64,000 nt of DNA, from contig NZ_JAWQFO010000009.1 in the NCBI RefSeq assembly GCF_033436665.1, forward strand, positions 1 to 64,000, read 5' to 3'. Position 1 is the stretch's first letter, and each line of letters starts with the position of its first letter. The DNA is from JAWQFO01 sp033436665. GTDB lineage: Bacteria > Pseudomonadota > Alphaproteobacteria > Rhodobacterales > Rhodobacteraceae. Shown piece by piece: positions 44,541 through 52,865 of the stretch. The position numbers were made by a program, and so were the translations under genes. The notes under the pieces are model-generated. The model was not told the DNA's origin and made no database searches. It was given only the letters and a program-made list of their open reading frames with translations.

Positions 44541-44848
44541 TCGATCAGGACCTGCACGCGGCCATCCTCTTCGCGGGCCGGGTAGGTCGCGAGATCGACG
44601 CAGACAGGGGCGCGCTTGGCGGCGCCGGTGCGATAGTCGAAGAGCCCGTTATGCTTGGGGCATTCGATCTCGTTGTCCATGACCAGCCCGTCGGCGAGAT
44701 GCACCTGCTCGTGCGTGCAGAGCCCGTCGGTGCAATAGAACTTGCCGTCGACACCGTGGTAGATCGCGAACGTGCGCCCGTCGTGATCCCAGCGGATCAC
44801 GTCCTCTTCCTCGATGTCCTCGCTGGCGCAGGCGTCAATCCAGGGCAT
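44537..44848 (-). CDS. mocE: MocE-like Rieske [2Fe-2S] ferredoxin
   Basis: A 103-residue Rieske protein. The cluster ligands are C44 and H46 in CTHEQ, and C63 and H66 in CPKHNG. The start follows GGAGGAATT. It sits directly after the MocD-like oxygenase gene, as in the rhizopine catabolism loci of rhizobia, where MocE carries electrons to MocD. No MocF-type reductase is visible in the window, so electrons must come from a reductase encoded elsewhere. Confidence 0.85.
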   Translation of the reverse strand: MPWIDACASEDIEEEDVIRWDHDGRTFAIYHGVDGKFYCTDGLCTHEQVHLADGLVMDNEIECPKHNGLFDYRTGAAKRAPVCVDLATYPAREEDGRVQVLIE

Positions 44849-44866
44849 CCAATTCCTCCGTTGGGG

Positions 44867-45994
44867 TCATGCGGGCTGTCGTTCCGGAACGGCGCTGTGC
44901 AGCGTGTCGCGGTAGGGGCGGGCGGTCGGCGGCAGCTCCCGAACGAGGTAGTAGCCCGGCTCGCGCCGTTGCCGCATGACGGCCTTCATCATCTCGCGGT
45001 AGGCCTCCCAGATCGACCTGTCGGGCGGTGGCAGGTCGTCCTTGATGGTCTCGTGCAACTCGGGCAGCGCGTAGTAAGGCACCATCGGGAACATGTGATG
45101 TTCGACGTGGTAGTTCATGTTCCAGTAGATCCAGCGGCTGACCGGGTTCATGTAGACGGTGCGGCTGTTCAGCCGATGGTCAAGCACGTCCTCGGCCAAG
45201 CCACCGTGCTGCAGAAGACCCGTCATCACCATGTGCCAGCACCCGTAGGCGCGCGGCCCGCCGATCAGCAGGAACGGGATCGTGGCCTTCCAGCCCATCC
45301 CGGCCAGCAGCATTCCGAGGCCTGCCAGTACGGTGGCGAGGTAGATGGCGACGTGGATGCGCGCCCAGAAGATCGCCTTGGGCCATTCGCTTTCCGGGAT
45401 GTAATCTTTTTCGTCCGGCGACAGGGTGCCGGCCGCGTTTCGGAACAATACCTTCAGCGACATCCAGACCTCGTAGACCCCGACATAGGCCAGCGCCTTG
45501 GTGGCCAGCTTGATCGGATGCATCCAGGCGATTTCGGCGTCGCGCCCGACGATGATCGTGTCGGTGTGGTGCCGGGCGTGGCTCCAGCGCCAGTTGACCG
45601 GGTTCCGCATCACCTGGAAAGAGGCGATGTGATAGACGACATCGTTCATCCAGCGCGTCCGGAACGCGGTGCCATGTCCGCATTCATGCCAGCGCGAATC
45701 GCAAGCCGATCCGTAGAGCACGCCGTAGGCGAGCCAGAAGGGCACGGCGAGCCAGGACCCCCAGAAATAGATGCCGCCCGCCGCGAACAACACATGCAGC
45801 AGCACCCAGAGCGCCGTGTCGCGCAGGGCCGGACCGTCGCGGCGCTGCATCAGGCGCTTCATCGTCTTGCGCGGCACGTCGGTGTGATACCAGTCGGCGG
45901 CTGCAAGACCCGACTCGACCGCATGACGTGCCGATGCGCCGGTCAGCGAATAGTCCGGCGTACGATCTTCCTCGATTTCCCTGATCTCGTTGAT
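44867..45994 (-). CDS. mocD: MocD-like fatty-acid-desaturase-family oxygenase
   Basis: A membrane di-iron oxygenase with three histidine boxes: HECGH, HARHH and HVEHH (residues 64-68, 100-104 and 257-261 counting from the GTG at 45877). Several hydrophobic segments anchor it. Family-like sequence (YSLTGASARHAVESGLAAAD, then WYHTDVPRK) continues upstream of that GTG, so the real start is further up. No ATG, GTG or TTG lies in frame there; ATC at 45994 follows GGGGAGGG at good spacing, and an in-frame CTG is another option. MocD with MocE removes the O-methyl group of rhizopine in rhizobia. Here a methoxylated or related cyclitol is a plausible substrate. Confidence 0.75.
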   Translation of the reverse strand: MNEIREIEEDRTPDYSLTGASARHAVESGLAAADWYHTDVPRKTMKRLMQRRDGPALRDTALWVLLHVLFAAGGIYFWGSWLAVPFWLAYGVLYGSACDSRWHECGHGTAFRTRWMNDVVYHIASFQVMRNPVNWRWSHARHHTDTIIVGRDAEIAWMHPIKLATKALAYVGVYEVWMSLKVLFRNAAGTLSPDEKDYIPESEWPKAIFWARIHVAIYLATVLAGLGMLLAGMGWKATIPFLLIGGPRAYGCWHMVMTGLLQHGGLAEDVLDHRLNSRTVYMNPVSRWIYWNMNYHVEHHMFPMVPYYALPELHETIKDDLPPPDRSIWEAYREMMKAVMRQRREPGYYLVRELPPTARPYRDTLHSAVPERQPA

Positions 45995-46060
45995 CTTCGC
46001 GCCCTCCCCAGCACCCGGATCACACCCGGAATATCTGCCGGGCGATGCCGCCCGATCTCT

Positions 46061-46127
46061 CCCGGATACCGAAGCATCCCGGGTCGGGCGCTTGACCTCA
46101 ACCGGAAATCACATCAGATCACATCAG
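46061..46127. promoter_or_regulatory. Promoter/operator region between mocD and lacI
   Basis: CCCGGAT (46061-46067) and ATCCCGGG (46076-46083) form an imperfect inverted repeat. TTGACC (46092-46097) could be a -35 element with TCAGAT 17 bases on. ATCACATCAG is repeated in tandem at 46108-46117 and 46118-46127, one helical turn apart. Together they are the likely control region of the divergent mocD and lacI genes. Confidence 0.4.
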
Positions 46128-46155
46128 CCGTACGCCGAGAGGGAGGCTCGCCGCC

Positions 46156-47205
46156 GTGAGACGCGCGACGATCAAGGGCATCGCTGAAGCCGCCGGCGTG
46201 TCCACTGCCACGGTCGACCGGGCGCTGAACGGGCGCGCCGGCGTCAGCGCCGCGAACCGCCACCGCGTGCTCTCGGCAGCGCGTGATCTCGGATATCTGC
46301 CGTCGGAAGGCATGGTCATCCTGCCGTCGCGACCGGCCCGGCTGGAGTTTTTCATCCCCTTCGACCGAAACGCCTTCATGCGCGACGTGATCGACAGCAT
46401 TACCGATTTCGCCTCCACGCTGCCGCTGGTCGATACCTGCCGCGTCGTCCCGCTCGACGGGATCGGACCCGAGGCGCTGCTGCCGGCGCTTGACCAGGTG
46501 TCGTTGCAGACCGACGGCGTCGGCATCATCACCACCGATCACCCGCGGACGCGGGACGCCGTGACCGCGCTGTGCCATGCCGGGGTGCGCGTGGTGACAT
46601 TGGCCTCGGATGTGACCGGCACGCCGCGGTCGGCCTATGTCGGGGTCGACAACCGCGCGGCCGGGCGCACCGCTGCGCAGGTGATGGGCATGGCGGCGGG
46701 GCATCTGCGCGGCGACGTGGCGGTTTTTCTCGGCAGCGGCGCGTTTCACGGACACCGCGAGCGCGAAGCCGGGTTCCGCGAGGTGATGGCGCAGCGGTAT
46801 CCGGAGTTCAAACTCCTGCCGGCCATCGAGACCGAGGAGAACAGCGACCGGTCCTACAGGATGACGACGCGGCTGCTGGACCGGACCGAGGCCTTGCGCG
46901 GCATCTATTGCATCGGCGCGGGCAGGGAAGGTATCGTCCGCGCATTGCACGAAGGCGGTGAGGGGGCGCGTCCGTTCGTGGTCATGCACGACCTGACCGA
47001 AAGTTCCGCTGCTTGGCTGGCGCAGGACCGGATCGACGCGGTGATCGATCAGAACGCGCGCATGGTCGGAGAACAGGCGGTCATCCGACTGCTCGGGTCC
47101 ATCGCCGCAAGCACGCCTTTGCTGCCGTTCAAGAACATCGAGCCGAGGATCATCGTCCGCGAGAACCTGCCCGGCGGCACGCAGCGCGAAGGCCACTCGG
47201 CATGA
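46156..47205 (+). CDS. LacI-family transcriptional regulator
   Basis: A 349-residue regulator. TIKGIAEAAGVSTATVDRALNG (about 5-26) is the helix-turn-helix, followed by a hinge and a type I binding-protein-like ligand domain with VGVDNRAAGRTAAQ. GTG at 46156 follows GGGAGG. It is divergent from the mocD operon and heads the plus-strand catabolic series; its stop overlaps the next ATG as ATGA. The inducer is probably the sugar or cyclitol taken up by one of the two adjacent importers. Confidence 0.9.
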   Translation: MRRATIKGIAEAAGVSTATVDRALNGRAGVSAANRHRVLSAARDLGYLPSEGMVILPSRPARLEFFIPFDRNAFMRDVIDSITDFASTLPLVDTCRVVPLDGIGPEALLPALDQVSLQTDGVGIITTDHPRTRDAVTALCHAGVRVVTLASDVTGTPRSAYVGVDNRAAGRTAAQVMGMAAGHLRGDVAVFLGSGAFHGHREREAGFREVMAQRYPEFKLLPAIETEENSDRSYRMTTRLLDRTEALRGIYCIGAGREGIVRALHEGGEGARPFVVMHDLTESSAAWLAQDRIDAVIDQNARMVGEQAVIRLLGSIAASTPLLPFKNIEPRIIVRENLPGGTQREGHSA

Positions 47206-47978
47206 AGGTCGATCTGGCGGGGAAGATCGTCGTCGTAACCGGTGCGGCCAGCGGAATCGGTCGCGCCGTGGTCCGCCGGATCGTCCAGTCCGGGGTCGGC
47301 GGTGTGCTAGCGACCGACCGCGATCGCGCGGGGCTCGAGGCCCTGGGCGAGGAACTAGCCGGATACGATGCACCGGTCTCGATGCATATCTCGGACCTGT
47401 CGGAACCTTCGGCAGGGGCGGAGATCGTCGGGGCCGCCGTGCAGGCCTTCGGACGGGTCGACGGCCTCGTGAACGCTGCGGGCCTGACCACGCGTGCCGC
47501 GTTGGTCGATGGGGATGCAGGGACCTGGGATCGCCTGTTCGCGGTGAATGCGCGGGCGCCGTTCTTCCTGATGCAGGCGGCGATCAGGGACATGCGGCGG
47601 CGCGCTGCGCCGGGCAGCATCGTCAACATCCTGTCGATGAACGCGCACTGCGGTTCGCCCGAGCTTGCGATCTATTCCGCCACGAAGGGCGCATTGCTGA
47701 CGTTGACGAAGAACGCGGCGAACGCCCATCTCGGCGACCGCATCCGCGTCAACGGGATCAACCTCGGCTGGGCACTGACCGAGGCGGAGCACGTGATGCA
47801 GTCGGAAACCCTGGGTCTCGGCGCGGACTGGGCGGAGAAAGTGGTGTCGCGCCTGCCCCTAGGGCGGCTTCTCAATCCGGAAGAGACCGCGCGGCACGTG
47901 CTCTTCCTGCTCTCTGACGCGTCCGAGCCCATGACGGGCGTCATCGCCGACCTCGAGCAACGCGTGGTCGGTGCATGA
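47202..47978 (+). CDS. SDR oxidoreductase
   Basis: A 258-residue classical SDR: TGAASGIG at 13-20, NAAG near 91, S145, and YSATK (Y158, K162). The C-terminus lacks the common DGG ending (GVIADLEQRVVGA). Its ATG and TGA overlap the neighbouring regulators by four bases on both sides, so it is co-translated with lacI and rpiR, an unusual placement for an enzyme gene. Confidence 0.82.
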   Translation: MKVDLAGKIVVVTGAASGIGRAVVRRIVQSGVGGVLATDRDRAGLEALGEELAGYDAPVSMHISDLSEPSAGAEIVGAAVQAFGRVDGLVNAAGLTTRAALVDGDAGTWDRLFAVNARAPFFLMQAAIRDMRRRAAPGSIVNILSMNAHCGSPELAIYSATKGALLTLTKNAANAHLGDRIRVNGINLGWALTEAEHVMQSETLGLGADWAEKVVSRLPLGRLLNPEETARHVLFLLSDASEPMTGVIADLEQRVVGA

Positions 47979-48850
47979 GTGGCGGACGCGAGGACAGGGC
48001 AGCCACCGCGCCGCGGATGGATTACGAGAGCTTCGTGTCGCTCCTGGTCGCACGGCGCGGCAAGCTGAGCCGTCGCCATGCCCAACTGGCCCAGTTCTGC
48101 CTCAACCACCCCGAGGACGTGGCAATCAAGACCATCGCGCGGCTGGCCGAACAGGCCGGTGCGCCGCCGGCGACTTTCACGCGCTTCGCCAAGGAACTCG
48201 GGTTCAGCGGGTTTCCCGAATTGCAGGCCGTGGTGCGCGAACGTGTCGTCGGTCCTGGCCCCAGTTTTTCCGAGCGGCTTTCCGGGATCACAGCCGTGGA
48301 CCGCCCCGGCGCGATCGGCGAGGACGATCTGGAGCGGCCGGACAGGGTTTTCGAGACACTGGTCGAAGCGGCCGTGCATTCGCTGGTCCGGATCGAGGAA
48401 ACGCTCGACCGCGACGGGCTCGCGGGGTTCGTGGAGGATCTCGACCGCGCCGAGGCCGTGCACGTGGTCGCCGCGCGCGGTGCCTTCGGGATCGGGGCCT
48501 ACGCGTTCTACGGGCTGGCCAACATCGGCAAGCGCACCTATCTCGTCGACAATCTTGGGGCGATGCGGGCCGAGCAGATCGCCGCCATCGGCCCACGCGA
48601 TGCCTTGCTGGTGCTGACCTTCGACGACTACACGCCCGAAACGGTCGAGATCGCGCGATTGGCCCGCGAAAGCGGGCGCCAAGTGCTTGCGATCACCGAC
48701 AACGAACTGAGCCCCGTCGTGCCGTACGCCAAGCGCACGCTTTACGTGACCGAGGCGCGCTTGGGACACTTCCGTTCGCAGGTGCCTGCGCTGGTGCTTT
48801 GCCAGTCACTGATCGTCAGCCTTGGCCGTCGGCCGGGTAACGTCGACTGA
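47975..48850 (+). CDS. MurR/RpiR-family transcriptional regulator
   Basis: A 291-residue regulator with an N-terminal HTH_6 domain (about 18-95; IKTIARLAEQAGAPPATFTR) and a C-terminal SIS sugar-phosphate-binding domain (about 125-275). Its start overlaps the SDR stop as ATGA. A nested palindrome at 48855-48897, right after the gene, is a good candidate operator for the next operon. Confidence 0.88.
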   Translation: MSGGREDRAATAPRMDYESFVSLLVARRGKLSRRHAQLAQFCLNHPEDVAIKTIARLAEQAGAPPATFTRFAKELGFSGFPELQAVVRERVVGPGPSFSERLSGITAVDRPGAIGEDDLERPDRVFETLVEAAVHSLVRIEETLDRDGLAGFVEDLDRAEAVHVVAARGAFGIGAYAFYGLANIGKRTYLVDNLGAMRAEQIAAIGPRDALLVLTFDDYTPETVEIARLARESGRQVLAITDNELSPVVPYAKRTLYVTEARLGHFRSQVPALVLCQSLIVSLGRRPGNVD

Positions 48851-48854
48851 CGCG

Positions 48855-48897
48855 GCGCAACTGTTTCATTTCTGAGAAAATGAAAAATCTGTTGCGC
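48855..48897. promoter_or_regulatory. Nested palindrome, candidate RpiR operator
   Basis: The outer arms GCGCAAC (48855-48861) and GTTGCGC (48891-48897) enclose the inner arms TTTCATTT (48864-48871) and AAATGAAA (48878-48885). The region lies between rpiR and the SDR gene at 48941. TTTCA/TGAAA halves are typical of RpiR sites. Confidence 0.55.
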
Positions 48898-48940
48898 GCC
48901 GGCTCGCAACCTGCAAGCCTGAGCCTCGGGAGGAAGGGGA

Positions 48941-49663
48941 ATGTCGGTCACGCACGACTTTTCCGGCGCGGAGGTTCTGGTCGTCGGCGCAAGCCGCGGC
49001 GGCATCGGTGCGGCGATCGCCCGGGCGTTCCGGGCTGCGGGCGCAGAGGTGACGATCACCGGCGTCGAGGAGAGCCCGGTCGCAGCGGACAGGGATCGGT
49101 TTCGTTACGTGCAGCTCGACGTCTGCGATGGCGCAGCGATCGAAGCGTACGCTGCCCGGACCCAACACCTCGACATCCTCGTCAATTGCGCCGCGATCAC
49201 CGCGCGCGGTGAGGAGATGGCCCCGGACTTTTTCGCCAAGGTGGTCGACGTGAACCTGCACGGCACCTTTCGGACCGCAGCCGCTTTTCATACCGCGCTG
49301 AAGGCTGGGGAAGGCGCGATCATCAACGTGGCCTCGATGTACGCCGTCTTCGGCAGCCCGAAGAACCCGGCCTACGGCGCAAGCAAGGCTGCTGTGGCCC
49401 AGCTTACCCGCTCGCTCGCCATCGCCTGGGCCGAGGACGGGATTCGCGTGAACGCCGTCGCGCCGGGGTTCATCGTAACCGAACAGTCCGCGCGCAGCCG
49501 CACCGACCCCGATCACGTGGCGGCGGTCAACAAGCGGACACCCCTTGGGCGTTGGGGCGCGCCCGAGGATATCGCCGGTCCGGTCTTGTTTCTCGCCTCG
49601 GACGCGGCGAAGTTCATCACCGGGACATGCCTCGCGATCGACGGAGGATACTCGATTGCCTGA
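48941..49663 (+). CDS. SDR oxidoreductase
   Basis: A 240-residue SDR: VGASRGGIG at 15-23, NCAA in the place of NNAG near 82, S132, and YGASK (Y145, K149), ending CLAIDGGYSIA. GGGAGGAAGGGG precedes the start. It is the first gene after the RpiR operator and leads a long catabolic and uptake operon, so it probably oxidises the imported sugar or cyclitol. Confidence 0.82.
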   Translation: MSVTHDFSGAEVLVVGASRGGIGAAIARAFRAAGAEVTITGVEESPVAADRDRFRYVQLDVCDGAAIEAYAARTQHLDILVNCAAITARGEEMAPDFFAKVVDVNLHGTFRTAAAFHTALKAGEGAIINVASMYAVFGSPKNPAYGASKAAVAQLTRSLAIAWAEDGIRVNAVAPGFIVTEQSARSRTDPDHVAAVNKRTPLGRWGAPEDIAGPVLFLASDAAKFITGTCLAIDGGYSIA

Positions 49664-49693
49664 CGAAAGCCTGACCGCACCGGATGACCGGAC

Positions 49694-50824
49694 ATGACCG
49701 GCGCGGCCATCATCGGCACCGGGTTCATCGGCACGGTGCACAGCTGGGCGCTGCGCCGTCTGGGCGTGGCCATCCAAGGCGTTCTGGGTAGCAGCCCCGA
49801 GCGCGGCGCCGAATGCGCCGCAGCGATGGGGGCCGCGAAGGCCTACGCGTCGCTGGACGACCTGCTCGCGGACCCGGCGGTCGAGGTCGTGCATGTCACG
49901 TCACCGAACCACGCCCATTTCGAGCAGGTGATGCAGGTGCTGGCCGCCGGGCGCCACGTCGTCTGCGAAAAGCCGCTGGCGATGACCGCGGCGCAATCGG
50001 CCGAGATGGTCGAGGCCGCGCGCAAGAGCGGCAGGGTCGCGGCGGTCTGTTACAACGTTCGGTTCTACCCGCTCAACCAACATGCCCATGCGATGGCCGC
50101 CGAAGGAAAGCTCGGCGACATCCGGTTCGTGACCGGTCACTATCACCAGGACTGGCTGGCGAAACCGACCGACTGGAACTGGCGGCTCGAGGCCGACGAA
50201 GGCGGCGCGCTGCGCTCGGTGGGCGACATCGGGACGCACTGGATGGACCTCACGAGCTTCATCATCGGACAGAAGCCGGTGAGCGTGCTGGCCGATCTTG
50301 CGACCTTCCTGCCGGAGCGGCAGAAGCCGAAGGGCCCGGTCGCCACCTTCGCCGCCGCCGACGGCGAGACCGAGACGGTGACGATAAAGACCGACGACGC
50401 GGCGACAATCCTGTTGCGCTACGAGAACGGCGCGCGGGGCGTGATGTCGACAAGCCAGGTGAACGTCGGTCGCAAGAACGAACTGGTCTGGGATATCGCC
50501 GGGTCCAAGGCCTCGGCCGCCTGGCACTCCGAGACGCCGGACCAGCTCTGGATCGGGCACCGCGACGCCCCGAACCAGATCCTGAGCCGCGACTTCGGGC
50601 TGATGAATTCCACGGGGGCCACTGCCGCGAGCCTGCCTCCGGGGCATGTCGAGGGCTTCGCCGACAGCTTCTTCGCGTTCTTCCGGCAGGTCTACGGCGA
50701 CATTGCCGCCGGTGGGCGCCAGCCGGCATCGACCTATGCGGGCTTCGAGGACGGGCATTTCGAGATGCTGTTCTGCGACGCCGTGCTGAAGAGCGCCCGC
50801 GACGAGCGCTGGACCGACATCTGA
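49694..50824 (+). CDS. Gfo/Idh/MocA-family oxidoreductase
   Basis: A 376-residue NAD(P)-dependent sugar or inositol dehydrogenase. The Rossmann motif IIGTGFIG starts near residue 6, the catalytic lysine is in CEKPLA (K93), and VGDIGTHWMDL supplies the Asp and His of the active site. This is the first of three such genes in the operon. The family name comes partly from rhizopine MocA, consistent with MocDE nearby. Confidence 0.88.
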   Translation: MTGAAIIGTGFIGTVHSWALRRLGVAIQGVLGSSPERGAECAAAMGAAKAYASLDDLLADPAVEVVHVTSPNHAHFEQVMQVLAAGRHVVCEKPLAMTAAQSAEMVEAARKSGRVAAVCYNVRFYPLNQHAHAMAAEGKLGDIRFVTGHYHQDWLAKPTDWNWRLEADEGGALRSVGDIGTHWMDLTSFIIGQKPVSVLADLATFLPERQKPKGPVATFAAADGETETVTIKTDDAATILLRYENGARGVMSTSQVNVGRKNELVWDIAGSKASAAWHSETPDQLWIGHRDAPNQILSRDFGLMNSTGATAASLPPGHVEGFADSFFAFFRQVYGDIAAGGRQPASTYAGFEDGHFEMLFCDAVLKSARDERWTDI

Positions 50825-50836
50825 TGAGGTGACGAC

Positions 50837-51751
50837 ATGAAACTTGGCCTTCTGACCGCGCCGTTCCCGGACACCGACCTGATGTCGGTCGCGGACTGGA
50901 CCGCCAAAGCCGGAATGGAAGCGCTCGAGATCGCCTGCTGGCCCGCCTCGGGCGGCGAGGCGCGGCGATATGCCGGGACCTCGCACATCGACGTGGCGGC
51001 GCTGGAGCAGGCGCAGGCCGACGAGATCGCCTCGGCCCTGTCGGACAAGGGTATCGCGATCTCGGGTCTCGGCTACTATCCCAATCCGCTGCATCCCGAC
51101 GCGTCGCACCGCGACGAGGTCATCGGCCATCTCAAGCGGGTGATCGAAGCCGCGGCGAAGCTGAAGGTGCCGGTGGTCAACACCTTCATGGGCGGTGACC
51201 GGACGCTGAACCTCGACGAGAACTGGGAGCGCGCCGCGTCGATCTTCCCCGACATCGTAGCCCATGCGCGGGGCAACGGGGTCGTGCTGGCCTTCGAGAA
51301 CTGCCCGATGATCTTCAGCCATGACGAATGGCCGGGCGGGCACAACATCGCCTACAGCCCCAGGACCTGGCGGCGCATCTTCGAGACCTGGGGCGAGGAC
51401 GTGGGCATGAACTACGACCCCTCGCATCTCGTCTGGCAGATGATCGACCAGACCCGGTTCATCAAGGAATTCGGCAGCCGCATCGTGCATGCGCATGCCA
51501 AGGACGTGATGATCGACCGCGATGGGCTTTACGAGAACGGCATCATGTCGGTCGGTATGGGCTGGCAGATCCCGCGAATGCCGGGGCTGGGCGATGTCGA
51601 CTGGAGCGAGATCTTTTCAGGGCTCTACCGCGCGGGCTACGATGGCCCGATGATCATCGAACACGAGGACCGCGCATTCGAGGGGTCGGACGCCGACATC
51701 AAACGCGGCTTCCTGCTGGCCCGCGACATGCTGCGGCCCTTCGTGAAGTAA
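50837..51751 (+). CDS. Sugar phosphate isomerase/epimerase (xylose isomerase-like TIM barrel)
   Basis: A 304-residue AP-endonuclease-2-fold protein. The probable metal ligands lie in LAFENCP, MNYDPSH, VHAHAKD and IIEHEDR, in the order expected for IolE/IolI/MocC-type enzymes. It starts 12 bases after the Gfo/Idh gene. The likely role is isomerising or dehydrating a keto-cyclitol or keto-sugar made by the dehydrogenases. Confidence 0.88.
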   Translation: MKLGLLTAPFPDTDLMSVADWTAKAGMEALEIACWPASGGEARRYAGTSHIDVAALEQAQADEIASALSDKGIAISGLGYYPNPLHPDASHRDEVIGHLKRVIEAAAKLKVPVVNTFMGGDRTLNLDENWERAASIFPDIVAHARGNGVVLAFENCPMIFSHDEWPGGHNIAYSPRTWRRIFETWGEDVGMNYDPSHLVWQMIDQTRFIKEFGSRIVHAHAKDVMIDRDGLYENGIMSVGMGWQIPRMPGLGDVDWSEIFSGLYRAGYDGPMIIEHEDRAFEGSDADIKRGFLLARDMLRPFVK

Positions 51752-51785
51752 AACGACCAAGGCTAACAAAAACGGGAGGACCACC

Positions 51786-52808
51786 ATGAAACGCATCTAC
51801 CGCACCGCCGTCGCGGCCTCGGCGCTGGCCATCGGCTTTGCCGGGCTGGCCGAGGCCTACACGATCGGCATTTCGAACACCGTGCAGGGCAACGGCTGGC
51901 GCGAGGAAATGATCTGCGCGATGAAGGCGCAGGCCAAGTCCTCGGGCAAGGTCGACTCGCTCAACATCGCGCATCGCAACACCGACGCGGCGGGCCAGCT
52001 CGAGGATATCCGCAACCTGATCGAGGCCGGCGTCGACGCCATCGTCGTCAACCCGGCGAACCCCGAAGGGATCAACGCCGCGATCAAGGAAGCGACCGAC
52101 AAGGGTATCGTCGTGGTCGCCGTCGACCAGGCTGTGACCGAACCCTCGGCCTACGTGCTCTCGAACAACCAGGAGGAATACGCCTACCTCGGGGCCAAGT
52201 GGCTTTTCGAGCAGATCGGCGGCTCTGGGAGCGTGGTCTACATGCGTGGCGCGGCGGGGGCAGCGGCAGATGATGACCGCGACAAGGGCTTCAAGCGCGC
52301 GCTCGAGGAATATCCGGACGTGACCGTGGCCCATGAGGTCTTCACCGGCTGGCAGCAGGACCAGGGCAAGCAGCAGATCCTCGACTACCTCGCCACCGGC
52401 ATTCCCTTCGACGGCGTGTGGACCAGCGGCATCGATAACGTGATTGTCGACGCCTTCGTCGAATCCGACGTGCCGCTGGTGCCGATCGTGGGCGCGGACA
52501 ACGCCGGTTTCGTCGGTCAGCTGTCCTCGGTCGAAGGGCTCGAAGGTGCGGCGGTGACCAACCCCGGCTCGGTCGGCGGTGCCGGCGTGGCGCTTGCGCT
52601 GCAGATCCTCGAGGGCGAGGCACCTGCGGAAAAGACCGTTCTCGTCGATCCCGAGATCTGGTCGAACACCGATGATGCGGGCCGCGCGAAGATCGAGGAG
52701 GCGCAGAACCCCGACCTCGACCCCGAGTGGCCGGTCAGCGTGTCGATCCCCGGCTGGACCACCTACACGATGGAAGAAATAGTCGCCTGCGAAGGCCCGG
52801 GTGAGTAA
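51786..52808 (+). CDS. Sugar ABC transporter substrate-binding protein
   Basis: A 340-residue periplasmic-binding protein. The signal peptide ends at AEA before YTIGISN (about residue 24). The core contains LIEAGVDAIVVNPANPEGIN and the ligand loop MRGAAGAAADDDRDKGF. Two cysteines (EMICAMK and VACEGPGE) could form a disulphide. GGGAGGA precedes the start. A strong hairpin follows the stop, before the ATPase gene. Confidence 0.9.
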   Translation: MKRIYRTAVAASALAIGFAGLAEAYTIGISNTVQGNGWREEMICAMKAQAKSSGKVDSLNIAHRNTDAAGQLEDIRNLIEAGVDAIVVNPANPEGINAAIKEATDKGIVVVAVDQAVTEPSAYVLSNNQEEYAYLGAKWLFEQIGGSGSVVYMRGAAGAAADDDRDKGFKRALEEYPDVTVAHEVFTGWQQDQGKQQILDYLATGIPFDGVWTSGIDNVIVDAFVESDVPLVPIVGADNAGFVGQLSSVEGLEGAAVTNPGSVGGAGVALALQILEGEAPAEKTVLVDPEIWSNTDDAGRAKIEEAQNPDLDPEWPVSVSIPGWTTYTMEEIVACEGPGE

Positions 52809-52814
52809 CCGGTG

Positions 52815-52842
52815 GCCGGCCCCCGATGTGACGGGGGCCGGC
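52815..52842 (+). promoter_or_regulatory. Intercistronic hairpin after the binding-protein gene
   Basis: GCCGGCCCCCG (52815-52825) pairs perfectly with CGGGGGCCGGC (52832-52842) around a 6-base loop. It begins seven bases after the stop and has no T-tract. At 11 bp it is the longest perfect stem among the hairpins noted after binding-protein genes. Confidence 0.65.
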
Positions 52843-52865
52843 ACTGGCTTGGTAGAGACCGTTTC

